NCBI RefSeq assembly: GCF_051622035.1
Contig: NC_135355.1
Span: 29,916,986-29,980,985, forward strand
Length of the DNA stretch: 64,000 nt
From: Arctopsyche grandis
Taxonomy: Eukaryota > Arthropoda > Insecta > Trichoptera > Hydropsychidae
Reading direction: 5' to 3'
Part shown: positions 10,191 to 21,681 of the stretch, one piece after another
Numbering within the stretch: the stretch's first letter is position 1
Layout: each line of letters opens with the position of its first letter
Notes under the pieces: model-generated
Seen by the model: the letters and a program-made list of their open reading frames with translations, nothing else
What the model was told of the DNA's origin: nothing
The model's database searches: none
Made by a program: the position numbers and the translations under genes

Positions 10191-13100
10191 CTACAAGATC
10201 TCTTTGGATAAATCAGTGTCATTCAAATCGGCAGTCGAAAGTTCTATTTGATTCTAAAAAAATAAATTACAGATTAATACAAAGAAGAAAACATTAAATT
10301 GAATAAATTTTCATCGATAGATTTTCACTTACAGAAGAATCAGCAGTGTGATGCCCATAAATTGTTTGATGAGAACCCACATCAACGACATCCATCTCTG
10401 TTTGAAGAAAAACTTCATCCAATTTAGTCTTTCGTTCCTCGTTTGACTGCGGGATATCAACCTAATAATAATGGCACGAAAACACAACTCATCAGGAAAA
10501 ATACAATCTATATATAACTTCTAAATTCGCTACGCTTAATTATGCATTGGGACTTAATTCTTTATCGACTGCCCGAATATTCCGAAAACTATGAGAAATC
10601 GCGTATTTTTCACAAAGAAATGGTAAAAAAAATAATAGGTTTTGTAAATTAAACATTACTCCTAAACCTTTCTATCAATTAAATTAAAAATTGGAATTCA
10701 GCTTTTTTACAATTGTCTTCGGCCATATGAATTACACTGAGCAACAAAAAAAAATACCAGAGCGGAGACTAGCCAATCTTTACTAAGTTTGACCCACATT
10801 GATTTTTGTTAGTGGGTGATCGTTTACGAGATTGAGCGTTTAAAAAAATCCGCGATTTTTACAGTTTTTTGGCTTTTGCGGTCTTTAACTCAAAATTTAG
10901 GATTTTTACGCTCAAAGTGAGTATTGGAATTAATAGTCAGATATTTTTCCTATTAATTGTTATATTTCATTGCTTTAAAATACTTCTAATTAATTGTCTA
11001 GCGAATTTTAAAAGTCAAAAATATATTTTTTTTTACGGATTTTTTTTCCGTGCTATTTTTCATTTATTTGGCAATTTTTTTATTTCACCACGTTTATAAG
11101 GATTGGTTTTCTATCTCAATATATTTTTTTTTATCTAAACGTACTAACTAAAGCAGTAATTGCAATTTAAATGCTTTCGTTGTATATATGGTTGTATCGC
11201 GTAATATGTTAGGGCAAGCGAGATGGCATATAATCCACCTCACAGAGTACAGCGGTCGGACTACATGCCATCTCGCTTGCCCTAACATACTACGCGATAC
11301 AACCATATATACAACGAAAACATTTAAATTGCAATTACCGCTTTAGTTAGTACGTTTAGATAAAAAAAAATATATTGAGATAGAAAACCAATCCTTATAA
11401 ACGTGGTGAAATAAAAAATTTGCCAAATAAATGAAAAATAGCACGGAAAAAAAATCCGTTAAAAAAAATATATTTTTGACTTTTAAAATTCGCTAGACAA
11501 TTAATTAGAAGTATTTTAAAGCAATGAAATATAACAATTAATAGGAAAAATATCTGACTATTGATTCCAATACTCACTTGGAGCGTAACAATCCTAAATT
11601 TTCAGTTAAAGACTGCAAAAGCCAAAAAACTGTAAAAATCGCGGATTTTTTTAAACGCTCATATCTCGTAAACGATCACTCACCAACAAAAATCAATATC
11701 ATATTCGAATTCAGTGGGTCAAACTTAGTAAAGATTGGCTAGTCTCCGCTCTGGTAACTCAAAAACGTGATTTTTTGTTGCTCAGTGTTATCGGATAATT
11801 TTTTCTCAAACTGTGTTGATTAAATTATACATAAAATCTATATACATTTCAATATATTTTCACGTAATAAGCGTTATCTATATTATAGATCATTGTGTTA
11901 TTCATTTACATGAAAGATTCAATTTGAGAAATACATACGTATGTATGTATGTATTACTTAGTGAGTTAATATTAAAAATTGACCTGAAATTAGATACAAC
12001 TCGCATATTATATTTACATAAATACCTGAGGATTACTGGTTGAAATTTTATGTTGTTTCCGCATGTGCTTATTAAGTGACTGCGTATGTCCATATATTTG
12101 TCCACAAATTTTGCATTCATATGGTTTTTCACCAGTGTGTCGTCGCATATGAATCCCAAGAACGTTTGATGTAGAAAATTGCATACCTATAAGTGACCAA
12201 ACCAAGTTTTTAGTGGAGAACCGATCTTCTAAACTTTCATATCTATGATTAATAACTATTCTTTACCACAAAGCGAACATATGTGAGGTTTTTCACCAGT
12301 GTGTGTACGCAGATGGACAGCTAGTTTATTGGCAGCAAAACGTTTACCGCAAACTGAACAAACATATGGTTTTTCTCCAGTGTGAAGACGATAATGGATG
12401 GCGAGGATATTTTTTGAAGCGTAGTGTTTTCCACAAACGGTACATATATGAGGTTTCTCTCCTATAATACAGTTTAAAGATTAGCATAAGGTTAAAAGTA
12501 TTCAGACGTGTTTTTTTGTATTGAATTACCTGTGTGAGTGTGCTGATGAATGAGAAGGTTGCTTTTTGCCGTGAATCGTTTACCACACATTGTACAAGCG
12601 TACGGTTTTTCGCCAGTATGAACTCGCATATGTGTCTTTAATTCGTAGCTGGTATAATAAGCGGATTTGCATTGTTCACAATTGAAGTTTCTTTCTTTGA
12701 AATGTCGCTTTCTGTGTATGGCCAAATTGTCCTTTTTTGAAAAGTTCTTCTCGCAGAGGTCGCATCCAAATGGTTTTTCACCAGTATGTGTCATACTGTG
12801 AGCCTGTAAAAACAAAATTCATCAACTTCAATTGTAATAAATGCAAGATCTTTCTCCACAATTGCCAAAACTTTCGTTGAAGAAACTTAAGTTTGATAAA
12901 TTAATCTCGGGAATGAGAAAAAATTATATCTTATGGTACATTTTACGATGCAAAAACTAAATCCATTGATACTTTGTATATAAGAAATTTTCGGGGAAAG
13001 TCTGGATGTCAGATAATAAATTTAATTTGATTGAATTAAAATATATTATACCTTTAAATTGTCTCTGTATTTGAATTGTTTTCCGCATATGTCGCAAGTG

Positions 13101-13813
13101 TATTCCCTGGTCTTCGAGTGGCTCTTCATGTGGCTCTTGAGCGATTTTGCATTCAAAAAAGTCTTTGGACAATGTATACACTCTAGATCATTTTTAATTT
13201 TAGATTTATCCTTATCACGTTTTCGTTTTGATATTTTCGATTTTCTCCCCTTCTTTCTATGAATTTTTATAGTAATCGAATCGAGATCATCGGTTACTTT
13301 ATCGTCATTCTGTTCCGGTTTCAACGGTTCTAATGGCGCAACGGCGAATGATTCCGCAACTTGCTGAAGATTCAATTCCTGTGATTCAAGTTTGAAATCA
13401 TCGATGAAGTTGGATTTGAATGAGGGGCTCGGAGACGATAGAGGGTGTATTGGAGAGGGTGGAGGAGAGTGTGAGGAGGAAGGTGAAGTTGGTGACTTTT
13501 CCTCGAGAATCTTGTGCAACCATCTGTCGGCGTATTCGGCCCTTTCCCTGAAGCGACACGCCGTATCCAAATCGGTGAGGCAGCGCGCGCACAGCAGCTG
13601 TGGGCCGCGGTCTCGGGGACGAGTTTTCACTTTGGCTACTGTGGACAGACGCTCGGCGGGGGGCGGAGCGCCCTCCCAAAGGGGTACCGCTCCCACCAGT
13701 CCGAGTCCCAGACACGTGCGGCATCGCACCAGCAACGACTCCTCGCCATTTATTTCCACTTCATACATGTGTCCAGAACGACCGTTTTGGACACTTTGAC
13801 AGTGAGACACCAT
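10191..13813 (-). CDS. ZAD-C2H2 zinc-finger transcription factor, 9 fingers, six exons
   Basis: Exons: 13813-13052, 12803-12530, 12461-12267, 12186-12026, 10461-10333 and 10253-10191. All junctions are GT-AG and keep phase, giving 527 aa. The ZAD ligands are Cys31, Cys34 (CRTC), Cys75 and Cys78 (CARC). A Ser/Pro-rich linker and a Lys/Arg-rich nuclear-localisation-like stretch ([17 protein letters not shown]) come before nine C2H2 fingers, from LECIHC in exon 1 to [17 protein letters not shown] in exon 4. Introns cut inside fingers, e.g. [14 protein letters not shown]. The last two exons encode a finger-free acidic tail ending SKEIL. ATG 13813 is the first in frame; a later Met just before the ZAD is possible. 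The 1.56-kb intron between exons 4 and 5 holds the fold-back element at 10735-11787. The expected role is a DNA-binding regulator. Confidence 0.9.
10735..11787. mobile_element. Long fold-back (near-palindromic) element, CACTG ends, TTA duplication
   Basis: Two arms of roughly 500 bp, 10735-11235 and 11270-11787, are reverse complements of each other around a short centre near 11236-11265. The ends read CACTGAGCAACAAAAAA on both sides and are flanked by TTA (10732-10734 and 11788-11790). CACT-type termini with a 3-bp duplication suit the CACTA/EnSpm group, but no transposase is present. It sits in an intron of the 9-finger ZAD gene, so the transcript would form a very long hairpin. A diverged piece of the same arm occurs near 51285-51400. 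Confidence 0.85.
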
Positions 13814-14689
13814 CCACGACCCACAACACGCAACTCGCGATCCCTGCTGTCACCGGTTTTTGATTTTTTGGCGTCAACAGTTTCTATAATGTCCATGCCC
13901 TGAAAACACCAAATAACTAATACATTTAAACCGGAGCTGTCCACCCTAAGGTAAACCAAGGATCGCATTTAGAAAAAAGTTTTATATAAGTCCCCCAACC
14001 CAAAGTCATAAATTTACAAAAGAAAAAATAATAAAAAAACTCTTCTTCAGGGGCAGATCTCGCTCGCAGGCGTTAGATCAAAATGGATCTTACGCTACTA
14101 GGAGTTCCGCGGACATCACCTTGCGATGCTCTGCACTAGATGACAGCGCTTCTCTAGTTATCTTCTTGCTTCTAGTAATAATAATAATGGCACCCCTAGG
14201 AGACGCGTGACTACTATGCCGCACGGGGTTCAGTGATTACTAGTCAAATGTATCACAGGACAACCGGTCGCTCTAGATCGGTCACACGTGATCACCCGTC
14301 ACACTAAAACTGGTCACGAGAAAACTGGTCACATCCTAAAATCGGTCAACGGATATCTACATCCCGTCGGCGGGGTGCACGTGTCCAGTATGGTGTACAC
14401 ATGATCTCGCGCCGTGTATTTGTGTGTCCCATGTGATGTGCAGGTGTCTAGCGCGAGGACGTTGTGCGTTTGCGTATGGTGTGATTTTGATATCACGTGT
14501 TCGGACACGCGCCGTCTATGCTTCTTGAAGGATGTCTAGGGGTGAAGATTTGTCGGTCGATATTTCCGGTAGGTTTACGCTATTTATTTCTTATTATTTT
14601 TAATAAGTTAGTTTTGATTGTTGGTAAATTGGGATTCCCCACACATTATCCAGCTAAAGAGAAAAAAAAGAATAGTAAAAATCAGATTA
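13814..14689. other. 5' flank of the 9-finger ZAD gene with a MITE end
   Basis: The first ~150 bases are the likely 5' UTR and promoter of the minus-strand gene. The stretch 14227-14350 begins GGTTCAGTGATTACTAGTC and repeats GGTCAC motifs shared with the fold-back MITE at 17679-17902; only one end is present. The rest has no recognised feature. Confidence 0.5.
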
Positions 14690-16251
14690 GCTACGTCCAC
14701 ACTACCGATATCTATGAGTGCCCGCAGAAAATTTTCTAAGGGAGGGCAAAATATTTTTAGTAATGTTTTAATGTAGTTTTAATTTACTGTAGCGTATTTG
14801 TATGGTGAACGAACGGACAGGACACTGTAGTAATGAAGGGCATACTGTAGCAACAAATTTTTTATTAACACAATATATGTACATACATAACAAAAAATAT
14901 TACAACATAAATTTAAAATAAAATTTATTCTTTAAACAAGAACTAAAGTTGTCTGTTATCGCTACCAAACATATCTAAAATTTTGTCCATAAAGTCTTTT
15001 TTGTTGCAGTTCACTTTGTCTCTGCACGATTAATATGCACAATCCAGACAGCGAACTGCGAAATACTGCGAAATAATATTGAGACAAAATAAAAACGTGC
15101 TGAACTTTGATGAAAAATATAACTGATGTACAGCCTGTCGTGTATTTCCACTTGCATGCAATGAAAATTCTTCCAGTTGACAATAAATATCTTCAAATTT
15201 ATTAGAAAAAATCCGAATACTTTTATACTTGATTGTCCATCTTGGATTTTAATGAATGGTTTCTGGAACATCCATTAAAATCTTTGTACTTTGTACAAGG
15301 AGTAGTAATGAAGGCACCTTGAATTCCTCTTTGAACTGGTTGCGGAAATAAAACACAGAAAATGCAAAAAGCACCTGTAAGGCAGGGAAGGTATGTTGAC
15401 CGTATTCCGACCTAACGAAACACATGTTGTGTAGTTTGAAAGAGGATCGTTTATTTTCGTTCAATTAGTACAATGGTTATTGTATGTACGAAGAGGTTTC
15501 TTCGGAGATGTGATCTAGTTGAACTCTAGAGGCTCACTCTGCCGTTGGGGTTGCTGCGTTGTTTTATATACCTTCTGGCTTGAAGTGTGTCGTGTGCATT
15601 TTCCTTTGTTCTTTGGTACGCGCGCTGACCTAGTTACGCTGCGAGCGTAGTTTTATGGGTTCATACTACTGGACGTCGTTCGTGGGGTAATGGGGTTGTG
15701 CGCCTTGTGTCTACGGTGCACCGACCACTTCCTGACATGTCGCCTTCAAAATCATATGACGGGTGAGGCTTGTATGGATCAGTTAGCAAACGATACTTAA
15801 GCTTAAGATCGATAGGAATTGTGGCGGCTCGCTATACGACATGGTCGAGTTTGGTCACCTTCCTGCGAGTGAGGATCAACTCGATTGTGTTCGGAGCTAA
15901 CTACTCACTCTGCCTTCAGCTGTCATAAATAAAACACGTGCATTAACATGCCAGTCGTCTCATTCGTTCATCCCCCATAGAATCTTCGTAGTAGATTTTA
16001 CATAGAGGCTGGCCAACGTTCTGTCTCTCCACACTTTCTTTATGCTAACACGAAGTGATTTAAAATATAAGTTACATTATTTGACTATTTTCAATCAATC
16101 CAGGGGGGGGCAAGTGCCCCCCCCCCCCCCCCGATATTCTCGATTTTTTTCTATAACAAGTACCTAAATAGCAACCACAGGTTGCAATATGGGAACTGGA
16201 TATGGAAAATTCGAGAATATCGGGTGTAGATATCGGTAGTGTGGACGTAGC
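14690..16251. mobile_element. Terminal-inverted-repeat element (1.56 kb), non-coding
   Basis: The 25 bases at 14690-14714, starting GCTACGTCCACACTACCG, are exactly inverted at 16227-16251. No transposase frame is visible inside. The interior contains a GC-richer block (about 15400-15990) with an AATAAA and LTR-like texture, and a G8/C16 hairpin at about 16105-16132. No convincing target duplication was found, because the right flank is occupied by another MITE. Confidence 0.6.
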
Positions 16252-16252
16252 C

Positions 16253-16456
16253 GGTAATTGGACTATTCGTCACATTGGGGTGGTCACAAAGACAAGTTTT
16301 GCCATGAAAATCGCGAATACACAATATTTGGCACTCAAGTTCTCGTTACTATGATAGTTATCGTAAGTATGATGGACTTTTCGGCTGCCAGATGTTCCGT
16401 TATAGAGATTTTAGTGACTTTGTGACGAGTAATTTGTGACCAGTAATCACCGAACC
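16253..16456. mobile_element. 204-bp MITE with 9-bp target duplication
   Basis: Starts GGTAATTGGACTATTCG and ends CACCGAACC. It is flanked by GACGTAGCC at 16244-16252 and 16457-16465. The left duplication is the outer end of the TIR element at 14690-16251, so the MITE inserted into that terminus. A closely similar copy lies at about 23870-24086. Nine-base duplications are typical of Mutator-like elements; the related copy at 17679 shows eight. Confidence 0.75.
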
Positions 16457-16814
16457 GACGTAGCCATTGACTTGACGTTGATGCCGATGCGTGTGGTGTA
16501 TGGCGGTAGACAGACGCGCGCATGTAAACGAACGTGTCGTGTATGGGTTGTGACGTTTGTAGCATAGGTGTCGCAATTGCGTGCGTATGTGTACGCGTAC
16601 GTGTGTGGGTCGCGGTGTGTTTGGTGTAGGTGTAGGTGTAGGTAAACAGCATGTGTTGTGCTGCTGCTGGTGTTAGCGGTGCTGCTGGTTTTGCTGGTTT
16701 TGCTGGTTTTGCTGGTTTTGCTGGTTTTGCTGGTTTTGCTGGTTTTGCTGGTTTTGCTGGTTTTGCTGGTTTTGCTGGCGGTTCCGGCAGTTCCGACAGT
16801 TCCGGCTGGTGTCG
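16457..16814 (+). other. 5' flank and probable 5' UTR of Sap30
   Basis: GT-rich microsatellite-like sequence at about 16560-16650 is followed by the 9-bp tandem array at 16684-16778. No exon upstream of the Sap30 start codon at 16815 was identified. Confidence 0.5.
16684..16778. repeat. 9-bp tandem repeat, ten units plus a partial
   Basis: The unit GCTGGTTTT repeats ten times from 16684 with a partial unit ending at 16778. It sits just upstream of the Sap30 start codon. It creates long Leu/Val, Lys-Pro-Ala and Gln-Asn frames on both strands that are artefacts. Confidence 0.9.
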
Positions 16815-19174
16815 ATGAACAACGGCTTCAGCACCGGCGAGGAGGACTCTCGCGGCCCCAGCGAGGGCGGAGGCGGAGGCGGAGGCGGAGGCGGCGGCGG
16901 AGGGTCGGGAGCGGCGGTCGGGGGGGGCGGCGGGGGCGGCGGGGGCTCGTCGTCTGGGGCGGAGGCCACCTGCTGCCTGGTTTGCAACGGAGACCGGTGT
17001 CGACGTCCGGCCGGCAACGCCTCTTACAGCAAACGCATCCAGAGCACTGCAGCTCAGAGACGGCTGAGACTCCACATCGATCCGGCGGTAATCATCTCAC
17101 CTCACCATCTGCCTCTACGCCCCATTACATTTTTCGCGCCAAAATATTGCATAATTCTCACTCAATCGACCTTCTCTCTCTAACCCTTCTAAAGTTAACC
17201 ACGTCCTCGTCTATCGCGTCGACAAAGAGAAAGCGTACAACATTTTCACTTCCAAAATAGTCGATAGCTTGAGCATACTTACGGCGACCATATTTTTTTG
17301 GAGAAAATAAAAATCATATAATGAATCGTTTTATAACTTAAAGAAATGCTGTATAAGTTTATTATAAAATACCCAGGCTGTGGAGTCACAGTCGTAAACA
17401 ATGAACCAACTCCCGCTCTTTTTACAAGGCTCTCATATGTTTCACTTCGCTCATTAGTCTGACAATATATTCTACATCCTTCCAATCGGTTTTATACTTT
17501 CTTTAATTCATAGTGTAACATGGGAACATGAGAGAGAATATCCGGTCTATTCTAATTTGTGGGTGAACGCAATAGTGGCGCAATTTCGATAAATCCTAAT
17601 CCTTAGATGCTTAGGAAGAACTTACGCAATAGAATTCCACAAAAAAAGGGTTAGCACCCTCGGATAACATGATGCAGCGGTAAACGGACTACTAGTCATA
17701 TGTGAACCAGTCACAGGACAACCGGTCGCTCTAGATCAGTCACATGTGATCACCCATCACACCCTAAAATCGGTCACGAGAAAACTGGTTGACAGATTTT
17801 AGGGTATGACCAGTTTTAGTGTGACGGGTGATCACGTGTGACCGATCTAGAGCGACCGGTTGGCCTGTGACCGGTTCACATTTGACTAGTAATCACCAAA
17901 CCGATGCAGCAGCTCTACAACATGGTGGTGTTTCGACCAACTCAGCCATGTTGGTGTGCCGCTGCTCTACTTCCTTCCCAACAACCGTGTGTACAACATT
18001 GTCATTTCATTCCCTTACGCCCCCATAATACTAATACCCGTTGACGCTTTTTTGTGGAATTGTATTGTGTTATTATTCTTGAGCATCTTTGAAAGTTTGG
18101 ATGTCTCGAGAATGCAGCTCTCTTGTGTGCATTTATCCGATCACCACAATAAAGACTCTGGATTAGGTTAACGAGACTCAATAAGTACCTGAACCAAGGA
18201 TACGCTGAAGTTCTCACAGGCCTGGACATGTTCGTACGTACACAATAGTTGTGCCAGGGTATACAGTTCATTTCAAAGATGCATTTATGTAGTATAAATG
18301 CATACTTCTAATGTGTCTATTTTTAATTTGATTTTTTCGTTGATACGCATATTGTTCACTAATAAAAAATGTTCATGCAATGGGGGGGGCATTCGATCCA
18401 GGGAGACATACGGAAAATTCAACGATTCAAACTTGTCATTTTGTCGCCATTCTTCACATTTTGATTTTAGCATTGAAGGCTACAAAATATAACATACGGT
18501 CACACGGTGGTAGTCATGTTCTCTTTTTATTAGCGACAGCATATAACTAAATTTTTTTGCAATAATGCAATGCCTTTCTACTAAAAAATAAACAATTATT
18601 TTAATGATTCTTTTTGCATAAGAATTTTCACATATCCCACCAGTTTATATGTTAATATGTTATATCAAAAGTATTCTTCTAACAAAATGATAAATCAAAA
18701 ATAGTTAAACTTTTTTCTAATTTCAAAAACATTTCTTTCGCAGGCTAGGCATATATACATTTGTGATCAACACAAAGCCATGATTCAAAGCGCTCGGACT
18801 AAACAGAGGCGTCGAAAGGACTCCGAAGATGACAGCAACGAAGCCGATACTGACGTACCAGACGTAGATCTCTTCCAGTTGCAAGTAAATACGTTACGTA
18901 GATATAAAAGATACTACAAAGTATCGACGCGTCCTGGACTGAATAAAGCACAATTGGCCGATGTGAGTATTTTTTTATATAGATCATTTCTTTTCTTATG
19001 AATTTTTAATTCTACTAATTATTAATAAATTTCTTTTGCTCTCAGACAATACAAAAACACTTCAAATCGATTCCAGTGAACGAGAAAGAAATTGTGACGT
19101 ATTTTATATACATGGTGAAAACCAATGGCAATAAATTAGATCAAAAAAATGGACTGAATTCTGATACAATTTAA
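16815..19174 (+). CDS. Sap30: SAP30/SAP30L-type subunit of the Sin3-HDAC corepressor complex
   Basis: Three exons, all phase 0: 16815-17087, 18744-18962 and 19046-19174, 206 aa. The start [12 protein letters not shown] matches the vertebrate SAP30L N-terminus. A glycine-rich stretch (residues ~18-44) comes before the atypical C3H zinc finger: CC at 53-54, C62 in GDRC, and the ICDQH ligands in exon 2. [14 protein letters not shown] and the basic KQRRRK nucleic-acid/lipid-binding region follow. The Sin3-interaction domain spans [20 protein letters not shown] to [17 protein letters not shown]. It bridges Sin3 PAH3 and histone deacetylases in nuclear repression. The long glycine run and an extra Cys57 are the only oddities. 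It is convergent with EXOSC9, whose stop is 369 bp downstream. Confidence 0.96.
17679..17902. mobile_element. Fold-back MITE (224 bp) in Sap30 intron 1
   Basis: A near-complete palindrome rich in GGTCAC/GTGACC: the left arm from GGTAAACGGACTACTAGTC is inverted in the right arm ending GACTAGTAATCACCAAACC. It is flanked by GATGCAGC at 17671-17678 and 17903-17910. Relatives lie at 14227-14350, 16253-16456 and 23870-24086. Confidence 0.75.
17903..18743 (+). other. Remainder of Sap30 intron 1
   Basis: AT-rich intron sequence ending TTTCTTTCGCAG before exon 2. No additional exon or repeat was recognised. Confidence 0.6.
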
Positions 19175-19528
19175 CAGTGTATATGTATTAATACTTTTAC
19201 ATACATGCAAGTTCTTTAACTGTCTGCTAATATATATTTTATTGTATGTACAATTATTATTATTAATTTTTATTTATATATTATTTTTACATCAAATGAT
19301 TTCACTATTTCGTTATTTATTGTCAGATATATTTTTTTTTAATATTCATACTATGTACATAAGTATATCTCTTTATATGTACATGTATTTAGACAATCAC
19401 AACAATGAAATTATATGAAAAGAAATTTATTATTTGGACAAATGATACATATGAGTGCACATGTATGCCTTGTATAAATGATATCAGTAACAAGTAGAAA
19501 TGTATTTTAGTTACATAATCACTGTATA

Positions 19529-19534
19529 AATAAA
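19529..19534 (+). terminator. Candidate Sap30 polyadenylation signal
   Basis: AATAAA at 19529-19534 is the best plus-strand signal after the Sap30 stop. It lies 9 bases from the last codon of the opposing EXOSC9 gene. The likely minus-strand signal for EXOSC9 is the inverted TTTATT at 19426-19431, so the two 3' UTRs should overlap. Confidence 0.5.
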
Positions 19535-19542
19535 ATTTTTAA

Positions 19543-21681
19543 CTAAAGACGATTTGGTGTTTGTTGTTTGTTCTTTTTATTTTTCTTTTTCAGCTTTTTG
19601 GGTTTGCTTTCTGACTCCAGCATGACAACGTCGTTCTCTTCACTGTCACTGCTCACCGCTATGAACAAAAATTAGAATTACAAATTTATTAAGATGTTAT
19701 TTTGAACATCGTTTTTCATTAATTGCACTAAATTTGCATATGTAATCCTATTCAGCATTTTAATAACCAAAGAACTAAACTTAAATCATCATCAAGATGA
19801 TGACAATATTGTCCAGTCCTGATAAAAAGTTATGAATATGTATGTATAAAAGATAAAAATTAACTAACTAATTTTTGAAACTATTCTGTCATCCACAGTA
19901 ACAACTGTTACTATTTCTACATCTTCATCTGATTCATCCTTTTTTATGGTATTTTTGTAGTTATTTTTTTTCTGTTCGTCTTCACTGGACGCATCATCAG
20001 CGCTCGCCATTTCAATCCATGTTGGAGCACTTACAGCTGTATTTGTCGATGATAACATTGCCACATCGTCATTAACGATTACTGCCATTTCTATGTACAA
20101 AAAAATGTTAACATAATAGTCTGCGTAATTCAATGTTTGTCGTACGATTTTTCAATTACCTTTTTCATTAGGATTTTGAAGTTTTGCTCGCTTGCTACTT
20201 TTCATAAGGTCTTCGTTAGACATATCAATATCAAAATCACTCAATCGTAAACATAATTTTTCGTAAGCTAGTGTTGTGAGCTTATCAGTGGATATCGCAT
20301 TAGGGAAACCAGTTCGTTCACCTTTTGACCTATCAAAATAATGATGATTAAACAATAAATATATTGAATCTAAATATTGTACAAACGATAAATTACCTTG
20401 CAGACTCATCCTCAACGAGTGCGTCCTTTATGGATGTGACTAGATCCTTCGCTCGTTTGGCTGCCTTTTGAGAAGCTTTGTAAATATGTATGGGACCTAA
20501 AGTGATTGCAGCACCGGCCAAATCAAACAAACAAACTTCTCTATAAGAATTCATGCCAATAGTAAAAAGCGCCCCGACTGATGAGCAAATCATTTCTTCA
20601 AATAAATTCGGATCAGATATCATTGTTCTAAAATAACTCCATGGTCAATATACAAACTTTAATTTTAATAATGAAATAACATTCATAAATACATACTCTT
20701 CGGAAAAGAACCCAAACAATACGCAAACTGGATAGTGATGTAAGACTGTCGGAATCGGATCTCTCTCGGCTAAGGTGTGTACTATGATTTCTTGACCATT
20801 TGTCGTAATATCTGGACGTTTAAAATGTGCTAAACTTGATAAAGCAGCGACACTAGCACATTCTATTATATTACCAGCGTGATTCAGTACATGAATGTCT
20901 ACCCGTAATCCCCATACCTACAAGAGAATAGTCAATTATGTATGTATACAGACCAATCTAACATGAAAGTATGCTGTATCGTTTTACCTTTTCTTCTGAA
21001 ACAATGCACAAGGACTCCAGATCAACACAACGCGAATCTATTATACATTTCTCAAGAAGTCTATTCAAAGTAACACTCAGATCCGACTGTCGATTTTCAA
21101 AGTTGGGTGCTCCCATTGGACCGAGCTCCAAGTTTATAAATAATAATCCTTCATTTGGTTTGGCTTGCTTCGGTTGTTCAATTTTATATGAAACGTGAGC
21201 CGTTACTCTGGAACACCCGAATAAATTATTAGAGAAATAAACGTCCATACTATATGTGCAGTCAATAATAAAAAAAAAAGGTACTTGGTATTTCCTAATG
21301 ATACGTGGCAACTACCCCATTCTGTTCCAAAAGATATTTTTAGTGGTCTTGCTTCGTCCAGTTGTCTGCCATCTAATCTCTAAAATGTAGTTGTATTAAT
21401 TAAAAAAAATATCTGAATAATAACGAATCGATCGTATAGGTTCATTTTTTAACTAACAGAAGATTTTTGGAAGACTTTTTTTGCAGTTAACGATATATAT
21501 ATTTATATGTACATACTAGTAATAGCAGAATTACCAATCGGCGTTAATAAGTAAGGTTATAATAACAGCATATATTAAAATCACAAAATAAATAGAAAAT
21601 TAAGATTCAACGAACCGTTCCTTCGCCTATAGCGTTTAATACAAAAGTTTTTTCACAATTTGACAATAATAATTCCCTCAT
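19543..21681 (-). CDS. EXOSC9: Exosome complex component RRP45 (EXOSC9)
   Basis: Eight exons in consistent phase: 21681-21616, 21379-21285, 21207-20988, 20917-20697, 20627-20397, 20329-20160, 20090-19869 and 19658-19543. The product is 446 aa, close to human EXOSC9 (about 440). The N-terminus MRELLLSNCEKTFVLNAI and then RLDGRQLDEARPLKISFG mark the RNase PH fold. Family signatures GLLFINLEL, RQSDLSVTLNRLLEKCI, ESLCIVSEEKVWGLRVDIH, DITTNG and AERDPIP are in place. The RNase PH fold is non-catalytic in this subunit. The C-terminal tail is acidic (DESDEDVEIVTV, SSDSEEND) then basic (KPKKLKKKNKKNK), as in the human protein. It forms part of the six-subunit exosome ring that guides RNA to DIS3 and EXOSC10. 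It is convergent with Sap30. The last-exon donor (ATTA|GTTAGT) is the least certain junction. Confidence 0.95.

Noticed and set aside
10869-11577. Two near-identical 60-76 aa frames on opposite strands
   Set aside because: They are the two arms of the fold-back element translated symmetrically, not independent genes.
13750-13968. 72-aa minus-strand frame overlapping the start of the 9-finger ZAD gene
   Set aside because: It is out of frame with the ZAD cysteines and has no family match; probably 5' UTR sequence.
15395-15995. Possible LTR with TGTTGACC start and TTTTACA end
   Set aside because: No matching target duplication and no second copy in the window; kept only as texture inside the TIR element.
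16335-17260. Long open frames on both strands rich in Leu/Val, Lys-Pro-Ala, Pro or Arg
   Set aside because: They are translations of the 9-bp GCTGGTTTT array and the GGC tract in other frames; the real gene is Sap30 in one plus-strand frame.
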